Assembly (NCBI GenBank): GCA_015342445.1
Contig: JACEFO010001874.1
Location: 620,001 to 684,000 of the forward strand
Reading direction: 5' to 3'
DNA from: Digitaria exilis
Lineage: Eukaryota > Streptophyta > Magnoliopsida > Poales > Poaceae
Length of the DNA: 64,000 nt
A program made the position numbers and the translations under genes. The notes beneath the pieces were generated by a model. It was not told where the DNA came from. It made no database searches and saw only the letters and a list, made by a program, of their open reading frames with translations. This document shows positions 1 through 8,547 of the stretch, in pieces. Position 1 is the first letter of the stretch. Every line of letters begins with the position of its first letter.

Positions 1-890
1 ATCCGGCATCGAGGCCAGTACTATCCCCGGTGCCTGCTTTTTGCCATGATTAAAATATTCCCACCACCACCGAACCCGACCGCATCTGCCTTGTTCGTTG
101 GATTCACCTCCACATCGGACTTGGGGAGGACGTCGAGGAGGCGTGCGACGGTGGCGGGGGAGTACAGGATCCGACCGCCCCTGCCGCTGGCTCCGTTGTT
201 CCGAGCAGACAGGTGCGCGAGGCGGCGGTCCACAGGACGCCAGGAAACCAAGAACCACGCGGAGGCGTTTAGGAAGAGCTCGCAGAGGCCATGGCGCTCA
301 CCTGCAGAAGGAAGAGTGTGGTGCCAAGCGGCGGACGAACCAGACTACCAGAGCGACTGCACCCTCTCGACGAATTGGAGACGGTGCACGGGCGGATGGC
401 CGACCAGAGCACTGCACCCTCGCGGATGGTGGACTGTTCCTCAGTTCTGATGCACCCTCCCGACGAATCCTGCCTCCCCACGAGGCCTCTCAGGACTCCG
501 TCATCTCCAATTTGTGGTTGGTAATCTCCAATTTGTTTCTACCTAGCTCAAGAACGAAGAGAGCACGAAGAACGGGAGATATTTTCTCGCGGGAGGAAGG
601 AGAAGACGCCGGACGACCGTTGAAGTGAGAGGATATTTTTATTCGTGGTGGACCCCACCATCAATCTTGGCATCGGTCATGCATGCTGCGACGAAAATTG
701 AAACAGAGCATCATTCCAGCGTGGACACGTCCTCAGAAAATCTGACCTCGCTACACTGCGGGTGTATGTGTGCTGAACTCTGGAAGGCGTTTCCCGACAG
801 CCTGGCACCTCCAGGTCGCGCATGCAAGGAGGGCACGCGCTAGCGTGGCAATGCTCTGTCACGACACCTTCGTCAACTTGCTGCCACAGC
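1..890. other. unassigned GC-rich sequence with an unrecognised minus-strand reading frame
   Basis: No feature could be assigned with confidence. A 76-codon open frame runs on the minus strand from 251 to 21, with an Ala/Arg-rich start and a run LLDVLPKSDVEVNPTNKADA. I do not recognise it, and no signal peptide, membrane segment or catalytic motif is visible. Around 340-470 the phrases 'gcaccctc' and 'gacgaatt/gacgaatc' recur loosely, suggesting a degenerate repeat like those further right. The block may be a decayed LTR or a gene fragment. Confidence 0.3.
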
Positions 891-1080
891 TCACTTCCGG
901 CGCCATCTCCGGTGGCCTGTTCGCGTCGTCTTTGTCGATGTCATCCTCGTCGGCGGTGCCTTCACGTCATCTCCGTCGAGTCGTAGCCGACCATAGATCG
1001 GAACGAATCCATTCTGCGGGACGACGTAGATGCAATCTGTGAAACAAAAGGGGAGGTAAGATATCAACCTGCAGCACCGG

Positions 1081-1219
1081 TGAAGATGGACAGCAGCGCC
1101 TTGGCTCCCTATTCGTGGACCTCGCTGGACTACTGCATCGCCGTGTCGGTGAAGATGGACGGCAGCGCCATGGCTTCCCGTCGTGGACGTCGTCGCCGGA
1201 ATACTGCACCCTTGTGGCC
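1081..1219. repeat. imperfect 69-bp tandem duplication
   Basis: The phrase 'tgaagatggacRgcagcgcc' occurs at 1081 and again at 1150. It is followed in both copies by a related 'tggct..cc..tcgtggac' stretch and then 'tactgca'. This is one of several small tandem duplications in the first 2.5 kb. No coding role is evident. Confidence 0.6.
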
Positions 1220-1553
1220 GTCGGACGGGCTTCACGCTCGTGTCTCATGCTCTTCCGTAGGAGAGTCTTCTTTTGATTAGGAGTCATAGAGCTCCAGCCA
1301 TGGGAGTCCCCGGTGTGCTCGCCGAGAACATCCCTCTGCAAAGAAGGCAAAGAAAATAGGATATCACCGATGCGGTCACCGACTCCTGGGTGGTTGGCTT
1401 CGGCCTTCATCTCGGCGTAGCTATGACTTGAGGGGCTAAAAGAAAAGCTCCCTCCTCGTGTCCGTGGCGGCCAGCCACGATCGACGAGATTTACATAGAT
1501 GCTTTGAGCCCTCTCTCCATCACCGGCGTCGATGGCCCCCGGGGAAAATTCCT

Positions 1554-1907
1554 CTTGAGATGGCCTTCAGCCTTTGGTCGCTCGTCAAGACCGTAGCTGC
1601 TTTCCTAGGTTGCACAATGGGCGTCGATGAAGGGTCTTGAGATGGCCTTCAGCCTTTGGCCGCTCGTCAAGATAGTAGCTGCTTTCCTAGGTTCCACAAT
1701 GGGCGTCGATGAAGGGTCACCAGATGGACGGTGTCTCCTGTGGCCTTTGTTCACTTTCCTAGGTTGCACAATGGGCGTCGATGAAGGGTCTTGAGATGGC
1801 CTTCAGCCTTTGGCCGCTCGTCAAGACAGTAGCTGCTTTCCTAGGTTGCACAATGGGCGTCGATGAAGGGTCACCAGATGGACGGTGTCTCCTGTGGCCT
1901 TTGTTCA
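1554..1907. repeat. compound tandem repeat, 82-bp unit with a 36-bp add-on
   Basis: An 82-bp unit beginning 'cttgagatggccttcagcc' and ending 'gggcgtcgatgaagggt' occurs at 1554-1635, 1636-1717 and 1790-1871. Copies two and three are each followed by a 36-37-bp segment starting 'caccagatggacggtgtc'. A partial unit lies at 1755-1789. Copies two and three are spaced 154 bp apart and are nearly identical, which points to recent unequal exchange or slippage. Confidence 0.85.
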
Positions 1908-2285
1908 TGGCCGTCGGCTGAGCTTATAGACAGATTGGCTCCTCCTCCGCTTGTGCCTGGTGCTGGGAGCTTCTCCATGTGTTCACGGAGATCGGAAAGG
2001 GCGCGCCTCGCCCTGGCTTCTTGCCCTAGCTACTGGCAGACATCCGGCCGGCCAGCCTGGAGCTCTAGCCACCGGAGCCTCCAATTGATCTACATGCCCC
2101 CCCTCCATTGATGTCGATGGCCAGCAAAACTCTGAGCAGATCAACCAGCAGAAACTACATTAAGGGGGAGGAGAGCCATGAGCCCATGACGTCGGCTTGT
2201 CCGGCCGCGACGCCAGCTAAACGTGGAGGGCGCCATCGCCTTATCGGTGATGGACATTAGCAGAGTTGATCGATCTACATGGCCC

Positions 2286-2433
2286 TTTGCTTCCTTCCTT
2301 CCTCGGCCTCCCTCTGTCGGCGTCGACGGAGAACATACATGAGTTCCATGGGCCAACTCTTTGCTTCCTTCCTTCCTCGGCCTCCCTCTGTCGGCGTCGA
2401 CGGAGAACATACATGAGTTCCATGGGCCAACTC
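2286..2433. repeat. 74-bp direct tandem duplication
   Basis: A 74-bp unit starting 'tttgcttccttccttcctcg' and ending 'ccatgggccaactc' is present twice in a row (2286-2359 and 2360-2433) with almost no differences. The similar phrases 'cttcatctcggcgtagctatgact' near 1408 and 'cttcatgtgggcgcagctatgact' near 2466 suggest that the whole 0.9-2.6-kb block grew by repeated local duplication. Confidence 0.85.
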
Positions 2434-2580
2434 GGTCGTCGGCTCCTTGGACGTCAGCCTCAGCCTTCATGTGGGCGCAGCTATGACTCGGGCTGCCGCC
2501 GGCTCTGGATGCTCTCCTCTCGAGCTCATCCTCCGTCGTCGATGGGAAAGAATAAGACCCCTGTGTTGGAGTCCTCGTGG

Positions 2581-2592
2581 CCTTATATAGGC
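2581..2592 (-). promoter_or_regulatory. possible TATA box, minus strand
   Basis: On the minus strand 'gcctatataagg' is followed by a C/A-rich start-like stretch and then the tandem-repeat block. The arrangement resembles a retroelement LTR promoter reading leftwards. No LTR ends or target duplications were found, so this is weak. Confidence 0.25.
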
Positions 2593-2699
2593 AAAGACAA
2601 GGGCAACCCGGGCGCACCTGAAGTCCCTTGTACGCCGCCTTGGATCGTTGGAACGGATCAGCGATATCTCCGAGCTTCTCGCCAACTTCCCGTCCAAGT

Positions 2700-3880
2700 T
2701 AAATGATGATGCATATCTTGAGATTTGACTTGATCGTTATCTCCACAAACAACGGGATAGTGGCAGCTGGCTGAGATGTGGGCCTAATGAGATATAAACC
2801 AAGTCCTAGTGCTCAGGAAATATCGGAGGCCAGTGCGTGCACGTGAGATGGATCTCTTCGCTTGCTAATCATGTTCTTATTAACAGCTTCCCATGACGAG
2901 GGCCTATATAGAACATTCCACGCCTCCAGAAGCTTCTAGACTAGCTGGCCGGCTGCCACGCGGGCCGAGCTGCATCTCAACAACATAGTATCACGTTGTA
3001 ATGTAAAGTAGTTAAATACGGGTACGTTGAACTCTCGTATATGTGCTTGACTCCATGCAGTGCGCCAATGATGATTGGGCACTCGATTATGTGTTTTTTG
3101 GGATACACAAACTTGTATGCATAGCTGTATTAGCCTTCCATGCACGTATACTCATGCGTATTAGCTTCTTTTCTTTTTCTCCTTGCTGCTCCAAATAGCA
3201 CATACACACGGCTAAAAGTATGAGCTCATGTGACCACGATATACTTGATTTTTCTTAATAAACTTTAACGAAATATCGTTAAACAAATGCCCCCACCGAG
3301 TTGAGTTTCAATGCGAAGCAAATTCGATCTCAACTTGGTGAAATCCAATTCCAAATCCAGTTGGCACATTATGGGACTGCTGCCTCAAAAACATAACCCA
3401 TTCTAGGCTTCTGAGTATAAGGGTTTCCTACGCGGCATCATTGTTGCCCGCATACTTGGTTGTGATGATACTAATAAAATAGGCTAACAGAATACCTATG
3501 TATCAATTATCATACGTAGATAGCCACACCTCAGCCGCCAGAAGCAAGCAAACAGCCTTTTTCGGTGTACATGTGCAACGCTCAGCTGCCGCTATGCGAC
3601 TCTCCGCCCGTCGGTCGTCGGGGTAGGACGTCGAGCTTATCAGGCTGCCATCACGTACACATTGAGGTTGCTAATCGTCGGCAGAGGAAACAGGAGACAG
3701 AGTTTTCAGGCTTGCCCATCACCATGTCGTGGATGCGCGTCCATCGAACTCAAGATGTTGCGTCACTGCTATATGTTTGCCATCTCGTTTACTTGGCACA
3801 CGAGGATGCACCTCGTTGCTCTGGTGCTCATGTCCACACACGATAAGGGCTAGATCGCGTGGTAGTTGGAATCTCCTCGT
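2700..3880. other. unassigned intergenic sequence
   Basis: Moderately AT-rich sequence with no terminal repeats, no recognisable coding frame and no RNA gene that I can support. Short open frames on both strands near 2936-3145 and 3565-3937 have no family features. Confidence 0.4.
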
Positions 3881-3884
3881 CGGA

Positions 3885-4600
3885 GCTCCTGGACAGGGAG
3901 TAAGACCGCCCGTACAGGGAGTCTGACCGCCTGTCACAGGGCGTCGGACCGCACGCTGCAGAGGGTCTGACCACCTGTCGCAGAGGCGCCGCGAAAGCCT
4001 ACGATCGCCGCCTCTGGAGGGACCCCATCGGAGGAGATAAACCTAGGGTTGTTCTAAGGTTGGCAAGACCACTTAGAACGTCCTAGAACGCCATGGAGAC
4101 GAAGAAGAAAGAAGAAGGGGGGTTGGAAAAGGTAGGGTTTGAGATAAAAAGTAAAGGTAGATGTGTATGTATGATTGGGTAGAGGTCCTTAATCGGCCAC
4201 GACCCTTCATAATATAGGGTGGGGAAGTCTTGCCCCGTGGGGAGTCAATTCTATAATGAAGTCCCATCAAAATGCAACTCTAATTCGGATTAGAATTGCT
4301 ACAGGCGGTCTAACCCCCTGTACAGGCGGTCTAACCGGCTGGGCGCAAGGTTGATCCTTGACAGAGCCATAACTCCCTCATCCGAATTCCAAATCAGGCG
4401 ATCCACATTTGCATTTTGATCTTCTCGACGAGCCCTACGTAATGGTAGAACCAAACTCACATTTTGAGCACTTTCACATAGGCAGTCTAGACCGGCAGTG
4501 CAGGAGGTTAGACCGCCTGGTGCATTACCAGACCGGCTACAGGGTACAGCCGGTCAGACCGCTTGTAACCAGTGGGTAGACCGACTGTTCAGCCAGATCG
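3885..4600. repeat. dispersed array of a GGTCTGACCG-type palindromic motif
   Basis: Variants of 'caggcggtctgaccgcctg' recur at about 3898-3990, 4301-4342 and 4484-4590, for example 'agtctgaccgcctgt', 'ggcggtctaaccccctgt', 'gtctagaccggc' and 'gccggtcagaccgc'. The motif is self-complementary around the gtctgac/gtcagac core. Similar GGTCTGACCG-rich stretches are common in grass repetitive DNA. No element boundaries could be set. Confidence 0.5.
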
Positions 4601-4609
4601 GAATTCTTA

Positions 4610-5081
4610 CCACTTTTTGCCATCAACACATTACATTGTAGTACAAGCCCCGCTAGAGTCCTGTCGCAGGGGTCGTTGAGCGGCTGAGGACGTAGGGGTA
4701 GGCGTCGAGCATGCCGATCCATGGCATAGCCTGATTCATGGAGTGCTGATGAGAAGCTGCACTTCCATTCCCCGGAGTCGTACCATAGCTTGATTGCATT
4801 GTCAAGCTTTAGCGCGCTCTGTCAGATACTCAGATACGCAGCTATTACTTTTGGGCACGAACATGCCAAGTATCCCATAGGATCATAGCTATATGGAGTG
4901 GCTTTGCCCAGGCTGCACTTTTCACTCCTTTCTGGAAGTGGACTAGCATGCTCAGCCTCTCCGTCATACATGAGTGTTTTTTTACAAGCACAGCATGCAC
5001 CAAATTACATGTTGGTCGCAGCTGTGTTGCATCTTGGCCGGCTTACATCGTGCACACTCGCCAACGTAACGAGTGCAGGGG
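4610..5081. other. unassigned sequence left of the Pack-MULE
   Basis: No repeat, RNA gene or coding frame can be supported here. The right edge is set by the target duplication of the Mutator-like element. Confidence 0.4.
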
Positions 5082-5090
5082 CCGACGAGC

Positions 5091-5270
5091 GGACGCGGAT
5101 TGAGTGCCTTTGCTAAAGGAAGGCACGTGGTACCTTTCGCTTCATCTCCAGCATCTATTCTCAATCCGACGCCTCGTCCTTTTCCAAGTAGAAGGGCCCA
5201 GTTGCCTGCCAAATAACAGTCTTCTTCCTTGCCTCGCTCCAGACCACAGGCAGGATTCTTATCCCCAATC
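5091..5270 (+). repeat. left terminal inverted repeat of the Pack-MULE
   Basis: Pairs with 5848-6027. Both arms share, in order, ggattSagtgcctttgct, aggcacgtg.tacctttcg, ctccagcatc.attctcaatc and aggattct.atcccc. Similarity stops at about 5270. Confidence 0.85.
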
Positions 5271-5752
5271 GGCCAAACCCCAGCTTCGCCACGGCATCAC
5301 GGCATCCACAAAGAGAGGGAGGCCCACGCACTGCCATAGCGAGTCATCGACCAAGCCGTGCCGCCATCCAAATACTTGTAGAGTAGCAGTAATATATATG
5401 GCAAGGAGCCTAGCCGGATCAGCAACGACACAAGGATTAGGAGAAGCCGGGTAGGATTGACCTCAACAATACAATCTCACATGATTGCCTGATTGATTGT
5501 CTTGTAATCTCATTTGCTTGTTGCCATATTCTATAAACTGTGTTCTCTTGCACCATCGATCTGGCTAAAGAAAACTCATTGCATGATTGATTCGGCTGTA
5601 ATTCATTCGGTTTTCAAGAGTGATCTCGTGAGCTGCTGCTGTTGGCGGTCGTCGGTGTCAGCCGGCGCATCCGCCGGTGCCTGGTGCTGCGGGTCCTTGC
5701 CCACTGCAGACGCCGGGTGGGCGAGGAAGCTGCCAACGGTGTCGAGCGAGCG

Positions 5753-5842
5753 CAGCTTGTCGATTGCGGCGGCGGCGGCCTTGATGAGCCACGCGATGAC
5801 GTTGCTAGGCTGGTCGTAGCCGAGGTGGTCCTGCAGGTCAAC
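5753..5842 (-). pseudogene. TCP-domain fragment inside the Pack-MULE
   Basis: On the minus strand the frame reads VDLQDHLGYDQPSN, then a helix ending AWLIKAAAAAIDKL. This matches the C-terminal half of the basic helix-loop-helix-like TCP domain (the loop plus helix II of class II/CIN-type TCP factors, which typically read VQDRLGYDRPSKAV..WLI..AK.AIDKL). The basic DNA-binding region and helix I are absent, so it cannot bind DNA as a TCP factor. The open frame continues to 5603 into Gln/Ala-rich sequence that I cannot place. It lies inside the MULE, directly inward of the right inverted repeat, and is a captured fragment, not a resident gene. Transcription across it could yield antisense or small RNA against the parent gene, but that is inference. 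Confidence 0.8.
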
Positions 5843-5847
5843 TGGAT

Positions 5848-6027
5848 GACGGGGGATCAGAATCCTGCTGCGGGCTGGAGCGAGCCGAGGAAGAAGACCA
5901 CTGTTTGGCTGGCGGCTAGGCCTTTCTACATGGAAATGAACTGAGGCGTCGGATTGAGAATGGATGCTGGAGATCAAACGAAAGGTAGCACGTGCCTTTC
6001 TTGAGCAAAGGCACTGAATCCGTGTCC
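5848..6027 (-). repeat. right terminal inverted repeat of the Pack-MULE
   Basis: Reverse complement of the left arm. The captured TCP-like coding segment begins almost exactly at its inner edge, as expected if the acquired DNA was placed between existing arms. Confidence 0.85.
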
Positions 6028-6036
6028 CCGACGAGC

Positions 6037-6227
6037 TGCTGTTAGAAAGCCCATGCAGTTTGACAAGATGTTGTCGTGGGAGTGTGTGTTGTACCTTTGA
6101 TGCTGATAGCGCTAGCCGGGCTCATGAAGCCGCAGCTGCCGTGATGTGTAGGCGTCCGAACTCAAATCGTGCCCACATCCTTAGAACATAATAGAATTAC
6201 TGCCTCTATTTTTTTGATAGTAGAGGC
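6037..6227. other. short unassigned spacer between Pack-MULE and CACTA-1
   Basis: No gene is present. A small hairpin, gcctcta...tagaggc, lies at about 6201-6227, immediately before the CACTA-1 target duplication. Confidence 0.4.
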
Positions 6228-6230
6228 CTT

Positions 6231-6730
6231 CACTACAAGGGAGCCAGGCTAATGCTACATTTTCCAGCGCAACACCAAGGTAAAACGTTGCAACACATAG
6301 GGTTTATTGCAACACAAGCCGATTTTGGTTGCTATAGGATGGCATATTGCAACCAATGGTGGACCGTTGCAATTTCAATAGCGTATGTTGCAAAAAATCG
6401 ATTGTATTACAACACCAATGTGTGTGTTGTCATTATAGTGACATTGTTACAACCCTTCTGTACAATTGTTGCAACTGAAATATAGTGTTGTTATACTTAG
6501 TATCAAGTGTTGTGATAGAGTCTATGCTATGGTAACATGAACTTAAGAGTTGCAAAAGGATTCTTGGATATAGCAATGTAAACAGAGAGCGTTGCCAATG
6601 AGAGTTTGCTATTGCAACCCAAAAGCAAAGAGTTGCAACGAGGCATAGATATAGCAACCCACACCACCATCGCTGCACCATTGTCATAGGTATTGCAACT
6701 AAACCTGAATCGTTACAACTAGGCATAGCT
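6231..6730. repeat. left subterminal repeat zone of CACTA-1
   Basis: Within 500 bp there are more than ten copies of gttgcaac/attgcaac/ttgcaac-type motifs in both orientations, spaced about 20-60 bp apart. The same motif recurs at the other end (20881-21090). Confidence 0.8.
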
Positions 6731-6752
6731 AGAGGGTGTGTCCAACAGCTAG

Positions 6753-6990
6753 CAGCCTGTTCGGCTGGTCATATCGGCTGGGGCTGGAGCTGAATCCGGC
6801 TGGGAGCTCACGGCTCCGTCGCACGGACCAGCAATGTGTGACGCGCAGCCCAGAGCGCGCTGCTGCAAGGAGGAGGCTACCGTGCGCCCAGAAGCTTCCC
6901 GTAACGTATCACGCGCCCGCGGTGACGGAGCCGTGAGCTCCCAACCAGATTCAGCTCCAGCGCCAGCCATTTACGTTCTACGAACAGGCC
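6753..6990. mobile_element. MITE (hAT-like?) nested in CACTA-1
   Basis: The outer 60-70 bp on each side are inverted repeats. Both arms contain gcctgttcg, ggctgg, ctggagctgaatc.gg.tgggag and ctcacggctccg, and the centre is GC-rich. CTAG stands at both outer edges (6749-6752, 6991-6994). No convincing 8-bp or TA/TTA duplication was found, so the superfamily is uncertain. The GGCCTGTTCG end resembles common grass hAT-type MITEs. Confidence 0.6.
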
Positions 6991-7160
6991 CTAGTTTATG
7001 GCCCACGCGAGTGTCTAGGTCGAAGTGGGCTTCTTTTCTGACTTGCGGCAGTGACGACCTTTAGTCTCTAGCACTTGCGTGGACGAACGGTAGTCTTCCA
7101 AATCGTCGCAACGATCTCAAATAAGTAATCTGAAAAAAATATAAAATATCACCTTACATG

Positions 7161-7214
7161 GGTATTGCACCGTGGCCATGCAGCTAGAGCAACAAGAGCC
7201 CTACCACTGCACCA
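7161..7214 (-). repeat. tRNA-like A-box/B-box module 1 in CACTA-1
   Basis: On the minus strand TGGTGCAGTGG (7204-7214) fits the RNA polymerase III A-box consensus TRGYNNAGTGG exactly. A degenerate B-box, GGTGCAATACC (7161-7171), follows about 33 nt later. This is not a functional tRNA gene because no cloverleaf can be drawn. Confidence 0.45.
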
Positions 7215-7368
7215 CGCTTAGATGTGTTGTTATTTCACGAATAGCTTTTGTATTACATATACATAAGAGCTGTTACTCAAGTAAAGAAAAAACATGGATT
7301 AAAGGTGCTCAAAAAATATGACGAGAAAAGAGTTACTTGGAACTTAAGGACACCAGGCAACAGCCCAA

Positions 7369-7379
7369 CCACTACACTA
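7369..7379 (-). repeat. A-box-like module 2 in CACTA-1
   Basis: TAGTGTAGTGG on the minus strand is an exact match to the A-box consensus, followed by 'ttgggctg' much as in module 1. The expected B-box is too decayed to call. Confidence 0.4.
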
Positions 7380-7535
7380 CGCATCAGGTTGTGCTCCAAA
7401 TGGTAATGGCTGGTATCAATATCAATTTATTTAATACCAAAAATAGGCTCCATTCGGACCTGCTAGCTCGCCAACCACATACCCATGTCCCCCAATAGCA
7501 TCGCACTACAGGGGAAAAAAATTGTGGTGCATATG

Positions 7536-7588
7536 GGATTCGAGCCCATCTCTGGAAATCAAGAACCACATAGCCTACCACCACACCA
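7536..7588 (-). repeat. tRNA-like module 3 in CACTA-1
   Basis: On the minus strand TGGTGTGGTGG (7578-7588) is one mismatch from the A-box consensus. GGCTCGAATCC (7536-7546), one mismatch from the B-box consensus GGTTCGANNCC, follows 31 nt later, close to tRNA spacing. A further B-box-like 'ggttcgagc' lies at about 7669-7677 on the plus strand. Confidence 0.5.
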
Positions 7589-7679
7589 TAAGTCTGGTTA
7601 GCACAGAAGTAGTAACACAAATGTTTATAACCGCCCCACTTAATATAAAAAAGGTGCCTCACACAGGGTTCGAGCTTGG

Positions 7680-8547
7680 GTGTGCAGACAACCAGGGGCA
7701 TGCCTAACAGCCGACTTAGAAGAATGTTTGACGCAAGTCTGCGAAACCGAGCTAGAAGAATGTTTGACGCGAGTCTACGAAAGTATATACAGGTCGATTA
7801 ACTGCTTGACAAAAGTAGGTGTGAAAGTAGGGATAGAAAAAAAATCCATACTCGTATACTGTATTCTGAGAAAAAAAACAAACGATAGGAAAAAATTTAA
7901 ATGTCTTCCAATGAGATTTATGGATCCCATAATCTACCCGGAGAGAAATCATATATCGTATAAAATGTTTATGTTGAAACTATTACATATGACAACCGTA
8001 GCAAAGATGGTGCATGTGTATCGTGTTCCTAGTAACCTCCCCCATGGTCCTATTAGTATAGATTACCTAGGAACCTCAGCCCTATCACCAGGCGAGGTGG
8101 TACTAAAGGAAATATGGTTCTACTGCTGGTACAACGCCAACCGCAGGGACCAAGGATGCGGCCCACAGTTGCCCATCAAATTAACACACGTCTGGTCTGG
8201 TCTTCTCTTTTCTTTATTCTTTTCTTTTCCATTTTTTTTATTTTTTTAGAAGAAAGAATTGTACTAAATTCTAGCTGCGTACACATCTTAATATTACAAT
8301 CACTTTGAAGTCTTTTCTTGCATATAAATTGTCATTTCACGTATCCTTTTTAGTTATATAGCTTGTTTTCTACCAACTTAGTACAAAGTAGGTAATCATT
8401 CTATAACATAATAATCAGTGATATAACTTCATATTTTCTAATATTATTGCAAACATAAGGACGTTTCTGAATTTGAGGAGCTTACGAGTTCTAAAATGTT
8501 ATGTAGTGTGAAGTCTATAAAGTTTGAGTTGAGATATATGAAATATG
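7680..8547. other. CACTA-1 interior without a recognisable gene
   Basis: An open frame of 189 codons (7680-8249, plus) includes a 36-bp direct duplication (about 7717-7788, EECLTQV/EECLTRV) and ends in a low-complexity Phe-rich stretch. I see no transposase or other family motif and do not regard it as a gene. The rest, up to Gypsy-1, is AT-rich and featureless. Confidence 0.4.

Larger units (their letters stand above)
5091..6027. mobile_element. Pack-MULE: non-autonomous Mutator-like element with a TCP gene fragment
   Basis: The element is 937 bp long. A perfect 9-bp direct repeat, ccgacgagc, flanks it at 5082-5090 and 6028-6036, the target-site length typical of Mutator-like elements. The termini are inverted repeats of about 180 bp (5091-5270 and 5848-6027), both starting GGACRCGGATTSAGTGCC and pairing at roughly 80-85% by eye. 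The 577-bp interior has no transposase frame, so movement would need a MURA-type transposase supplied elsewhere. The interior next to the right arm encodes, on the minus strand, part of a TCP DNA-binding domain, which makes this a gene-fragment-carrying MULE. The divergence between arms argues for an old insertion. Confidence 0.9.

Noticed and set aside
21..251. Minus-strand 76-codon frame considered as an exon of a host gene
   Set aside because: No family recognised and no splice or start evidence. Kept only as a remark on the unassigned left end.
6749..6994. CTAG at both MITE edges as a target duplication
   Set aside because: CTAG is palindromic and only 4 bp long, the arms do not begin symmetrically after it, and no 8-bp hAT duplication is present. 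Left open.
7680..8249. 189-codon open frame considered as a CACTA-1 gene
   Set aside because: Contains a 36-bp duplication and ends in a Phe/Ser low-complexity run. No transposase motif and no plausible start context.
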